Assembly: GCA_963844655.1 (NCBI GenBank)
Contig: CAWJPA010000007.1
Span: forward strand, 1,364,001 to 1,428,000
Length of the DNA: 64,000 nt
Direction of reading: 5' to 3'
Source of the DNA: JASHPR01 sp963844655
Lineage (GTDB): Bacteria > Actinomycetota > Actinomycetes > Streptosporangiales > Streptosporangiaceae
Position numbers and translations under genes: made by a program. The notes below the pieces were generated by a model. The model ran no database searches and was not told where the DNA came from. It was given only the letters and a program-made list of their open reading frames with translations. Positions 50,230 to 59,098 of the stretch are shown here, in pieces. Each line of letters begins with the position of its first letter. Positions within the stretch are counted from its first letter, which is position 1.

Positions 50230-52203
50230 ATGGACGCATCGGGGGCGCCCGGCACTCGCCGGCCACGCGGAGACCACAGCCTGACCAGGCGTCTGGTCGG
50301 CGTGAGCGCGCTGCTCTCGGCCGTGATCGGCACGGCGTTCTTCCTGCTGGCGCTCGCGATCGACGCGCTGCGCGACTCGGAGAGCCGGGCGAACCACGCC
50401 CTCGAGGTGCTGGTCGCCGCGAACCGGCTGGAGCGGCTGGTCATCGACGTCGAGACGGCCCAGCGCGGGTTCATCATCACCGGCGAGCCCAGCTTCCTCC
50501 AGCCCTGGTACCGGGCCCGCGCGGCCTATGCGGACCAGGCCGCCGCCCTCGAGCGCCTGGCCAGGGCCGGGGACGCGGGCCAGGGGGCCAGGGCGCATCA
50601 GATCACCCAGGCCGGGGACTCGTACATCAGGCACTACTCGATTCCGCTCGTGGCGGCGGCGCGGCGGGACCTGGACGCCGCGCGGACCGTGGCCGTGACC
50701 GAGGAGGGGGAACGCCGGGTCGACGCGCTCCGGAGCAGGTTCGAGCGGTTCGTGGCGGTCGAGGGCCAGATCTTCGAGGCGGGCCAGGACGGGGCCGACA
50801 CGCTCGCCGACCGGGCCCTCGTCGCGGCGTCGGTCAGCGTCGGGGGCTCAATCATCCTCATCCTGCTCTCCGGGGTCTACCTGTCCCGGTCGGTGGTCCA
50901 GCCGGTCCGCCGGGCGTCGGCGATGGCGGGCCGCGTGGCCGGCGGGGATCTCACCGTGCGGATGCCCGAGGCCGGGCCCGGTGAGGTCGGCGTGCTGGAA
51001 CGCGCGTTCAACACCATGACGGACTCGCTGGAGACCAGCCGCGATGACCTGCGCCGCATCGCGGAGGAGCAGGCGGCGCTGCGGCGGGTCGCGACGCTGG
51101 TCGCCTGCGGGGTCTCCCCGCCCGAGGTGTTCGGCGCGGTCGCGGCCGAAGCCGGCCGGCTGCTGGGAGCCGAGGGCACGGCCGTGGCCCGGTTCGAGAC
51201 GGACGGAACCGCGACCGTGGCCGGCTCCTGGCACCGGCCCGGCCATCCCGGGCTGGGGCTCCCGCTGGGCTCACCCTGGCCCGCCGGCGCGGAGATCGTC
51301 GCCGGCCGGGTGCAGCGCACCGGCGAGCCGGCCCGGGTGGCCAGCTACGAGGATGAGGGCGGGACGGCGTGGGCCTGGGCCGCCGGGCACGGGATCCGCT
51401 CCTCGGTGGGCAGCCCGATCGTCGTGGAAGGGCAGCCGTGGGGCGCGGTCATCGCGCTGTCGGGCACATCAGGACCGCACCCGGAAGACACCGAGGAGCG
51501 CCTGCGTGCCTTTACCGAGCTCGTGGCCATGGCGGTCGCGAACACCGAGAGTCGCGCCCAGCTGGCGGCCTCCCGCGCGCGGGTCGTCGCCGCGGCCGAC
51601 GAGACCCGCCGCCGCATCGAGCGCGACCTCCACGACGGGGCCCAGCACCGCCTGATCTCGCTCGCGCTCGAGCTGCGCGCCGCCGAGGCCCAGGTGCCGC
51701 CGGAGCAGCGGAGCCTGACGGCCCAGTGGTCCCGGACCGCGCAGGGCCTGGCCGAGGTGGTCGACGAGCTGAGGGAGATCTCCCGGGGGCTGCATCCCGC
51801 GATCCTGGAGAAGGGCGGTCTCGGGCCCGCCCTGCGGGCGCTCGCCCGCCGCGCCGCCGTCCCGGTCGAGCTCAGCGTGGGGGTGAGCGGGAGGCTCCAG
51901 GAACGCGTCGAAGCCGCCGCCTACTACGTTGTTTCCGAGGCGCTGACGAACGCGGCCAAGCACGCCAGGGCCTCCGTGGTGCGGGTCGACATCGGGGTGG
52001 GCGGCGAGGTCCTGCAGCTGCTGGTCCGTGACGACGGGGCCGGCGGGGCAGATCCGTCGCGCGGTTCTGGGCTCATCGGGCTCAGCGACCGCGTGGAGGC
52101 GGTCGGGGGGAGGTTCGAGGTCACCAGCCCGCCGGGGGGCGGCACCACGCTGCGGGTCTGGATCCCGCTCCGGCCGGCCCCGGCGGGGGCAGAACCCGGC
52201 TGA
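50230..52203 (+). CDS. Membrane sensor histidine kinase with CHASE3, HAMP and GAF domains
   Basis: 657 residues. TM1 about 22-45, extracellular CHASE3 (ANHALEVLVAANRLERLVIDVETAQRGFIITGEPSFLQPWY) to about 190, TM2 about 195-217, HAMP to 270, GAF about 285-425, HisKA_3 dimerisation helix with the phospho-His in ERDLHDGAQHRLIS (about 471) and a HATPase (NAAKHARAS, DDGAGGAD, GLIGLSDRVEAVGG). This is the NarX/DesK-type kinase group, matching the divergent LuxR response regulator. The GAF domain has no obvious heme ligand motif. Stimulus unknown. Confidence 0.92.
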   Translation: MDASGAPGTRRPRGDHSLTRRLVGVSALLSAVIGTAFFLLALAIDALRDSESRANHALEVLVAANRLERLVIDVETAQRGFIITGEPSFLQPWYRARAAYADQAAALERLARAGDAGQGARAHQITQAGDSYIRHYSIPLVAAARRDLDAARTVAVTEEGERRVDALRSRFERFVAVEGQIFEAGQDGADTLADRALVAASVSVGGSIILILLSGVYLSRSVVQPVRRASAMAGRVAGGDLTVRMPEAGPGEVGVLERAFNTMTDSLETSRDDLRRIAEEQAALRRVATLVACGVSPPEVFGAVAAEAGRLLGAEGTAVARFETDGTATVAGSWHRPGHPGLGLPLGSPWPAGAEIVAGRVQRTGEPARVASYEDEGGTAWAWAAGHGIRSSVGSPIVVEGQPWGAVIALSGTSGPHPEDTEERLRAFTELVAMAVANTESRAQLAASRARVVAAADETRRRIERDLHDGAQHRLISLALELRAAEAQVPPEQRSLTAQWSRTAQGLAEVVDELREISRGLHPAILEKGGLGPALRALARRAAVPVELSVGVSGRLQERVEAAAYYVVSEALTNAAKHARASVVRVDIGVGGEVLQLLVRDDGAGGADPSRGSGLIGLSDRVEAVGGRFEVTSPPGGGTTLRVWIPLRPAPAGAEPG

Positions 52204-52204
52204 G

Positions 52205-52843
52205 TTACCAGTCCGGGTGGTGGATGTCCACCGCCGGAAGGTGCTGCACCTCTGTCTTGGTGAGGTTGAGCGCGATCCCGTCCTCGACCCCCGTTACCGC
52301 GGTGATCGGGATCGCCACCTCCTTGCGGCCCCACAGGTGACCCTCCTTCAGCAGCACGTGGGTCACGTGATGGCTGGCCGGGTCGATGACCAGGCCCTCC
52401 ACGTGCCCGATGCTGCCGTCGGTGGCGTGCACATGCTCGCCGCGGCGCACGTCCACCTCGCCCGCCGGCACGGTGTCGTACGTGACGACCTGCGAGTTGA
52501 TCTCTGCGGACGGGCCGGGAACGCCCAGCCGGTAGTACGGGTTGTACGCGACCTGCTCGGGGCCGTAGTCCGCGTACCCCTTGGTTCCCGGGATGTACTG
52601 CGTCTCCTCGGCGTAGTCGAAGTCCGCGAACTCCGCCAGCGTGCAGTTGATCTTGATCTCGTCGCCCGCGGTCTCGACCTGGTCGATCGGGACCAGCCGC
52701 GCGAGCCCCTCGCGGCCGTGCGGCTCGACCACGAGATGGGTGAGCGTATCCGCGACCGGGTTGATGATCACGCGGACCACCTCGCCGGCGGGCCCGTCGG
52801 TGCAGCGGGCGTGGGCTCCGATTGTGAACGGTGTCTCCGCCAT
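52205..52843 (-). CDS. PRC-barrel domain protein
   Basis: 212 residues with two PRC-barrel-like modules: about 5-65 (FTIGAHARCTDGPAGEVVRVIINPVADTLTHLVVEP) and 120-205 (DVRRGEHVHATDGSIGHVEGLVIDPASHHVTHVLLKEGHLWGRKEVAIP). A Tyr-rich linker joins them. ATG 52843 has GAGGAG upstream. PRC-barrels occur in RNA-processing, photosynthetic and stress proteins; in actinobacteria such proteins are common near stress regulators. It converges with the histidine kinase gene, one base apart. Confidence 0.82.
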   Translation of the reverse strand: MAETPFTIGAHARCTDGPAGEVVRVIINPVADTLTHLVVEPHGREGLARLVPIDQVETAGDEIKINCTLAEFADFDYAEETQYIPGTKGYADYGPEQVAYNPYYRLGVPGPSAEINSQVVTYDTVPAGEVDVRRGEHVHATDGSIGHVEGLVIDPASHHVTHVLLKEGHLWGRKEVAIPITAVTGVEDGIALNLTKTEVQHLPAVDIHHPDW

Positions 52844-53105
52844 GGCCGCTCTCCTCTGTTTGGTGGTCGAGTCCCTGGTGTTACGCCCGGCGGTCCGGGC
52901 CGACGGCAGTCTGCTGCGCGAGTAAATCGTGACATGGATTCCCCGCCGGGGCACGGCTGGGGCCCCGGTGGCCCGAAGCGCGGCCCTGGGCCGGGGCTCT
53001 GCACTCGGTGTACCGCCCGGCACTTATGCCTATTGGTCAATCATTCGCCACATAAAGGCAAAGTTTGCGCGTCAGGCCCAGGGGGCCCATAAGATCGTTT
53101 ACCGT

Positions 53106-53111
53106 ACAATC
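53106..53111 (+). promoter_or_regulatory. -10 element of a probable leaderless GH2 transcript
   Basis: TACAAT, close to the consensus, is followed by six bases (CCAGGC) and the ATG at 53117. The upstream 60 bases are AT-richer than the surroundings. Confidence 0.5.
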
Positions 53112-53116
53112 CAGGC

Positions 53117-55595
53117 ATGAATCCGGGTCCCCGCCGGAACAACAGCCCGCCTCCTTTCCCGGCCGCCCCGTCGCGGCGCGCGGTCCTGTGCGGTGGGGCG
53201 CTCGCCTCGCTCGCCGCCGCGGGCACCACGGCCCGGGCCGGGACCGCCACGGCCCGCGCCGAGGCCCAGGCCGGGACCGCCCGGCCCGGGACCGCCGCGT
53301 CCACCCGGGCGGCTGAGAGCGCTCAGACCATGTCCGCGTTCGGGTTCAACACGGGCTGGCTGTTCGGCGGCGAGTACACGGCCGGCTCCGAGGCACCGGG
53401 TTACGACGACAGCGGCTTCACCCCGGTCACGCTCCCGCACACGGTGACCCCGCTGTCCTGGGGCCAGTGGGACCCCACGGCCTGGCAGAAGGTGTGGATC
53501 TACCGCAAGCACTTCGCCAGGCCTGCGCTCCGTCCCGGTGACCGGGTGTTCGCCGACTTCGACGGCGTGATGACGAGCGCCACGGTGGTGCTCAACGGGC
53601 GGGTGCTCACCGCGCACCAGGGCGGGTACCTGCCGTGGTCGACGGAGCTGGCTGGAGGAGTTACCGGCGGCCGGAGCGTAATGGCACTGATCGTTGATTC
53701 GCGGTGGCTGCCGGTGCCGCCCGATGGCGCGTCCGCCGGCGCCGGGTCCGTCGACTACCTCCAGCCCGGCGGCATCTACCGCGACGTCACGCTGCGCGTG
53801 GTGCCCGGGGTGTTCCTGTCGGACGTGTTCGTCAGGCCGGTCCTCGGCCCCGGGCGGAGCGTGGCGGTGCAGGCCACGATCGACGCCGCGGCCATGCCCG
53901 CGGGCCCGGTCCGGGTCACCGCCGAGCTCAGGGACGCCACCGCCGTGCTGGGCACCGGATCGGCCCTGGTCACGGTCACCGGGACCGGAACCACGGTCGC
54001 CGGCCTCAGCATCACCGGGATCGGCGGCGTGACCCCGTGGTCACCGGACCTGCCGCAGCTGTACACGGTCCGGGTCATGCTCGACGTGCCGGGCGGGCGG
54101 CCGCACACGGCCGAGGTCAGGACCGGGTTCCGGGAGGCCGTGTTTCGGGACGACGGCTTCTACCTGAACGGCGAGCGGCGGCAGATCTTCGGCCTGAACC
54201 GGCACCAGCTCTTCCCGTACACCGGCATGGCGGCGGCGGCCCGGCTGCAGCGCCGGGACGCGGAAATCCTCAAGTTCGAGCTGAACTGCAACATGGTCCG
54301 CTGCTCCCACTACCCGCAGTCCCCGCACTTCCTTGACGCCTGCGACGAGCTCGGCCTCATGGTCTGGCAGGAGGCGCCCGGCTGGCAGTACGTGGGCGGC
54401 CCCGCGTGGCGGGACCTGGTCGTGGACAACGTCCGCGACATGGTGGTCAGGGACCGCAGCCGGCCCTCGGTGATCCTGTGGGGCACCCGGCTCAACGAGA
54501 CCGCCGACCACCCCGGCCTGTACACCAGGACCCGCCAGGCGGCCGAGGACCTGGACGGCACCAGGCAGACCACCGGCGCCACGTTCCGGCACAGCGCGGC
54601 CGGCTGGGATGCGGACGTCTTCGGCTACGACGACTACCACGGCCGGGACTCCAGCGCCGAGCTCGAGCCGCCGCTGCCCGGCCTGCCCTACCTGGTCAGC
54701 GAGGCCGTGGGGGCGATGGACGGGCCGCCGGCCTTCCGCTGGATCGACACCGGGGCCGTGCTGGCCGAGCAGGCCCGGATGCACGCCCAGGTGCACAACA
54801 TCGCCCGGGCCGACCCGCGGTACGCCGGGCTGCTCGGCTGGGCGGCGATCGACTACGCGTCGCTCAACGGCGGCATCCGGATCTGGGACACGCTGAAGAC
54901 GCCCGGCGTTCTGGACACCTTCCGGGTGCCCAAGCCCGGCGCCGCGTTCTACCGGTCCCAGCGGGATCCGCTGGCCGGCCCGGTGATCCTGCCGGCCTTT
55001 TTCTGGGACTTCGGCCCGGGCTCGCCACGCCACGGCCCGGGCCTGGCACGCCATGGTCGCCACCAACTGCGACCGGCTCGAGATCTACGTCGGCGGCGAG
55101 CACCTGGCCACGGGGACCCCCGACTTCGCGGGCTTCGGCTGCCTGGACTACCCGCCGGTGTTCGCGGACCTCCGCGTGGACGGGTCCGGCCGGCCGGAGC
55201 TGCGCATCGACGGCTACGTCGGCGGCCGGCTGGCCACGTCGGTCCGCATGTCGGCCGACACCTCGCGCGACCGTCTCGTGCTGGCCGCGGACGACCGCTC
55301 GATCCAGGCCGACGGCACGGACACCACGCGGATCACGTTCCGGGCGGTTGACGCGTACGGCAACCAGCGCCCCCGGGCCGACGGCGAGGTGCGCCTGGCG
55401 CTGGCCGGGCCCGCGCTGCTCATCGGCGACAACCCGTTCAGCTTCGGTGCCTACGGCGGGGTCGGCGGGGCCTTCGTCCGGTCCGAGCCAGGCCGGGCGG
55501 GCCTGGTCACGGTCACGGCCGAGCACCCGGGCCTGGGCCGGGCCGCGGCCCGCGTGACGGTCACGCCGCCCGGGCCCGGCCCGCGCCTGCTGTGA
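53117..55595 (+). pseudogene. Tat-exported GH2 beta-galactosidase-like protein, frameshifted near 55.02 kb
   Basis: Frame 1 (53117 to about 55020) encodes a Tat signal (SRRAVLCGGALASLAAAG), a jelly-roll domain (WIYRKHFARPALRPGDRVFADFDGV), an Ig-like domain, and the GH2 barrel with the acid/base Glu in VILWGTRLNET and probable nucleophile Glu in YLVSEAVG. The next frame (to 55595) continues with the C-terminal beta domains (VATNCDRLEIYVGGEHL, RADGEVRLALAGPALLIGDNPFSF). A +1 shift lies at about 55015-55045. Catalytic parts are upstream of it. Either a base error or a C-terminal truncation replaced by about 110 unrelated residues. Confidence 0.82.
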
Positions 55596-55623
55596 CCCGG
55601 GGCGGCCGCCTGGCCTACCCCGC

Positions 55624-55680
55624 CCGCGCCTGACACCGGCCCGGCCCCGCCCGCCGGCTCCGTCCGCGCCTGATACCGGC
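55624..55680. repeat. Direct repeat, 40-bp period
   Basis: CCGCGCCTGAyACCGGC occurs at 55624-55640 and 55664-55680 (one C/T difference) in the 188-bp gap between the GH2 and MBL genes. No further copies were seen nearby. Confidence 0.6.
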
Positions 55681-55783
55681 CTCCGCGCGGCCCGCCCGGT
55701 CCGCCGGCCCCGCCCCGTTGATTGCTAGGCGAATACCGTCCGGATTAAGCTGACCGCGCGCGACGACGGATCAGAGGAGCCGC

Positions 55784-56896
55784 ATGACCGGGAGCCCGCC
55801 TGCCGCGTCGCGCCGCGTGACCGTGACCGGGCTGGCGCAGCAGCGCGCCTGGCGGGCCCGTGAGTTCCCGCCCGTCGAGCAGGTCACGCCGAGCGTGTGG
55901 TCGGTGCCGGTGACGATCCCGGACAGCCCGCTCCGGTACACGCTGGCCTACCTGCTGCTCGCCGACGCCGGCGCCGTGGTCGTGGACCCGGGCTGGGAGA
56001 CCGGCACCGGCTGGCAGGACCTGCTGCGCGGCATGCGGTCGGCGGGCCTGGCCGCGGAGCAGGTCACCGGCATCGTCGTCACCCACGTGCACCTGGACCA
56101 TCACGGCCTCAGCCGGCGGCTGCGCGAGGCGTCAGGCGCCTGGATCGCCATGCACACCGAGGAGGTCCAGAACCTGCCCGTGCGGATCGGGGAGGCGGTC
56201 GGCGGCGCGGACGGCGCTCGGGCCTGGATGGTCCGCTGCGGGGTGCCCGGCGAGGTCGTGACCGAGCTCAGCTCCGACTACGGCCTGGCCGACGCCCTCC
56301 TCCACATGGCCGAGCCCGACCGGCTGCTCAGCGACGGCGACAAGGTGGACCTGCCGGGCCGGCGGATCCGGGCCGTGTGGACCCCCGGGCACACTCCCGG
56401 GCATATCTGCCTGCACGACGCCGACTACGGCCTGCTGCTGACCGGGGACCACCTGCTGCCGCGGATCTCGCCCAACATCGGGCTCGCGCCTGGCACCCCG
56501 GACTCGCCGCTGACCAGCTACCTGGGGTCGCTGCAGGCGATGCACGGCTACGACGGCGCGGAGGCGCTGCCCGCCCACGAGTACCGGTTCCGGGGGATCG
56601 CCGACCGGGCGGACGCCCTGGTCCGGCACCACGAGGCCCGGATCCGTGAGGTGCTTGACGTCGTGGCCGCGGCGGGCCAGCCCACGATCTGGGAGGTGAC
56701 CACGCAGCTGACCTGGTCCCGCAGCTGGGAGCAGATCACGGGGTTCATGCGGCGGGCGGCCCTGGCCGAGACCGCCGCGCACATCGAGTACCTCGAGCGG
56801 GCCGGCCGGCTGGTCCTGCGCGGCGCCCCGGCGGGCGGGCCGGACCGCGTGCTCGTCGCGCCCGGTGCGCACCCGCGCGTCGGCCCCGTGGCCTGA
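55784..56896 (+). CDS. MBL-fold hydrolase with C-terminal winged helix
   Basis: 370 residues. Metal motif VVTHVHLDHHGLS (about 103-115), Asp ligand in LLTGDHLLP, and PAHEYRF near 265. Residues about 285-350 form the winged-helix tail (WEVTTQLTWSRSWEQITGFMRRAALAETAAHIEYLERAG) seen in LACTB2-type proteins. A GAGGAG site precedes the ATG. Substrate unknown; related proteins are nucleases or thioester hydrolases. Followed 20 bp later by the ATP-grasp gene. Confidence 0.84.
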   Translation: MTGSPPAASRRVTVTGLAQQRAWRAREFPPVEQVTPSVWSVPVTIPDSPLRYTLAYLLLADAGAVVVDPGWETGTGWQDLLRGMRSAGLAAEQVTGIVVTHVHLDHHGLSRRLREASGAWIAMHTEEVQNLPVRIGEAVGGADGARAWMVRCGVPGEVVTELSSDYGLADALLHMAEPDRLLSDGDKVDLPGRRIRAVWTPGHTPGHICLHDADYGLLLTGDHLLPRISPNIGLAPGTPDSPLTSYLGSLQAMHGYDGAEALPAHEYRFRGIADRADALVRHHEARIREVLDVVAAAGQPTIWEVTTQLTWSRSWEQITGFMRRAALAETAAHIEYLERAGRLVLRGAPAGGPDRVLVAPGAHPRVGPVA

Positions 56897-56916
56897 GCCG
56901 CCGCATACTAGCCACT

Positions 56917-58143
56917 GTGAAGATCCTGCTGTCCGACGGCTCCGGACTGACCGCGCGCCAGGCGGCCTGCGGCTCTCGGAGTCCGGGCACCAGGTGGAGG
57001 CGATGTCGCCGGGATGGCTGTGCCTGTGCCGCTTCACCCGCCACGTCCGCCGGGTGCACCGGGTGCCCAGCTACGGGGCCGACCCGCTCGGCTGGCTCGA
57101 CGCGGCGCTCGCGGTCTACCGCGCGGGCGGATTCGACGTCCTTTTCCCCACCCAGGAGCAGGTCGCAGTGCTGTCGCACTCGGCCGGGCGGCTCGCGGCC
57201 GGCGGAGTGCGGACCGCGGTGCCGCCGTTCGAGGCGCTGCGCGCGCTCCAGGACAAGGTGTCGGCCGCGGCCACGCTCGGGGCCCTGGGCATCCCGCAGC
57301 CGCAGACCGCCTTCCTGCGGACGGCGGAGGAGCTGCGGCAGTGGGGCACGTTCCCGGTGTTCATCAAGACCCCGATCGGCACCGCCACCGCCGCGGTGCG
57401 GCGCGTTGACTCGGCCGCGGCGCTGCGCACGGCCGCCGGCGAGCTCGCCGACGCGGTGTTCGCGGGCGGCGGGGTCATCGCCCAGCTGCCCGCCGACGGG
57501 CCACTGGCGATGGTTCAGGCCGTGTTCGCGCACGGCGAGCTGGTGGCCGCGCACGCCAACCTGCGGGTCCGTGAGGGCGCCAGGGGCGGCGCCAGTCACA
57601 AGCGGAGCCTGGCCGACCCCGCCGCGGTGGTCAGCCACCTCGACGCGCTCGGCCGGTCGCTGGGCTGGCACGGTGGCCTGTCGGCCGACGCCATCCTGAC
57701 CGGCGACGGGCCGGTGTTCATCGACGTGAACCCGCGCCTGGTGGAGCCGGGCAACGCGTGGCGGTCCGGGGTCGACCTGGTCGGGCCGCTGCTCGAGATC
57801 GCCTGCGGGGGCACGCCCAAGGAGCAGCCCCCCGGCCGCCCGGGCGTGGCCACGCACCAGCTGCTGCTGGCCGCGCTCGGGGCCGGCGCCGACGGCCGGG
57901 GACGGCGCGGGCTGGCGGCCGAGCTCCTGGCCGCGCTCGCGCGCACGGGTCAGCTACCGGGGGAGTGCCGAGGAGCTCACGCCGGTCCGGGGTGACCCGC
58001 TGGCCGCCGTGCCTCTGGCCCTGGCCGCGGCCGCGATGCTGATCCGGCCCGGGCTGTGGAGCTGGCTCGCGGGCGGCTCGGTGGCCGGCTACGCGCTGAC
58101 CCCGGCCGGCTGGGACAGTCTGCTGGCCGTCCCGCCCGCCTGA
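56917..58143 (+). pseudogene. ATP-grasp protein with two frameshifts
   Basis: Starts at GTG 56917 (KILLSDGSGLTARQA). Near 56962-56966 the frame shifts by -1 (one G missing from a G run), after which it reads LRLSESGHQVEAMSPG and continues through the ATP-grasp fold: ALRALQDKVSAAATLGALGIPQP, FPVFIKTPIGTATAAVRRV (ATP lysine) and FIDVNPRLVEPGNAW (metal Glu/Asn). At 57951 an extra C shifts it again, and the end reads SYRGSAEELTPV to 58141. Both shifts sit at G/C runs. A repaired protein of about 408 residues has family size. Substrate unknown; likely a carboxylate-amine ligase. Confidence 0.78.
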
Positions 58144-58146
58144 GGC

Positions 58147-59016
58147 CTACGCCGCGGGCCGGGGCCTGCGGGTGCGCGGGAGCCGCTGCCTGGTCTCGTC
58201 GTCCACCGGGCTGTACGCGGTGATGCGCAGGTCCGGGATGCCCGAGACGTCGAACTCGGTCCTGGTGAACGTCATCGGCCCGGCCTCGGGGTGACGGAAC
58301 CGCAGCGTCCGGGCACTCGGCCCGGCCACCTCGTGCCTGGACCACAGCTCGGCGAACTCCGGGCTCAGGCTGGCCAGGCGGCGGATGTCCTCTTCCCACT
58401 CCGGGTCGCCGATGTGCTGGGCGTAGGCGGAGCGCAGCCGGGCCACCATGTGCGGGACCTCGTCGTCGTAGTTCAGCCACAGCTCGCGGGCCCGCGGCTC
58501 GGTGACCGCGCACCACAGCAGGTTCTTGTGCACGCAGGGCAGGCTGTGCCAGTTCCAGAACATGTCCTCGTGCGCGGCGTTCGAGTCGATGATGTCGAAC
58601 CGGCTGTTGATCAGCGCGGCCGGGAGCGGGTCGAGCGAGCGGAGCACATCGGCCACGGCGTCGGGCCGGGCGGAGGCCTTGGCCCACGACCGCAGCGGCA
58701 TGGCCTCGGCCAGCCGGTAGAGATGCCACCGCTCGGCGAAGTCGAGCTGCAGCGTCCGGGCCACCGCGTCCAGCACCTGCGCGCTCGCGTTGATCGGCCG
58801 CCCCTGCTCCAGCCACGTGTACCAGCTGATCCCGACGCCCGCCAGCAGGGCGACCTCCTCGCGGCGCAGCCCCGGCGTCCGCCGCCGCGGTCCGGGCGGC
58901 AGCCCGACGTCCTCAGGGTGCAGCCGGGCCCGGCGCGCCTTCAGGAAGCTGCCGAGCTCTGACCTCCGGGCCGCGTCCGGCCGGGCCGCGCGGCTTTCCG
59001 TCTCCGTCGTGGCCAC
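58147..59016 (-). CDS. XRE-family regulator with MmyB-like ligand domain
   Basis: 289 residues. N-terminal helix-turn-helix at about 20-85 (ELGSFLKARRARLHP, RTPGLRREEVALLAGVGISWYTWLEQGR). C-terminal MmyB-type PAS-like sensor at about 105-270 (LINSRFDIIDSNAAHEDMF, AYAQHIGDPEWEEDIRRLASLSPEFAELW). These regulators usually bind fatty acid-like ligands and control nearby redox or SDR genes; no such gene adjoins. Start ATG 59016. It lies 3 bp from the end of the convergent ATP-grasp reading frame. Confidence 0.9.
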   Translation of the reverse strand: MATTETESRAARPDAARRSELGSFLKARRARLHPEDVGLPPGPRRRTPGLRREEVALLAGVGISWYTWLEQGRPINASAQVLDAVARTLQLDFAERWHLYRLAEAMPLRSWAKASARPDAVADVLRSLDPLPAALINSRFDIIDSNAAHEDMFWNWHSLPCVHKNLLWCAVTEPRARELWLNYDDEVPHMVARLRSAYAQHIGDPEWEEDIRRLASLSPEFAELWSRHEVAGPSARTLRFRHPEAGPMTFTRTEFDVSGIPDLRITAYSPVDDETRQRLPRTRRPRPAA

Positions 59017-59098
59017 GTCCTCATCATCTCAGCCGCCTCTGACAAAACCTGCCTTCCCGCCCGGCGACCAGGTGCGTGTGACGCCCAGACCTCGTGCG

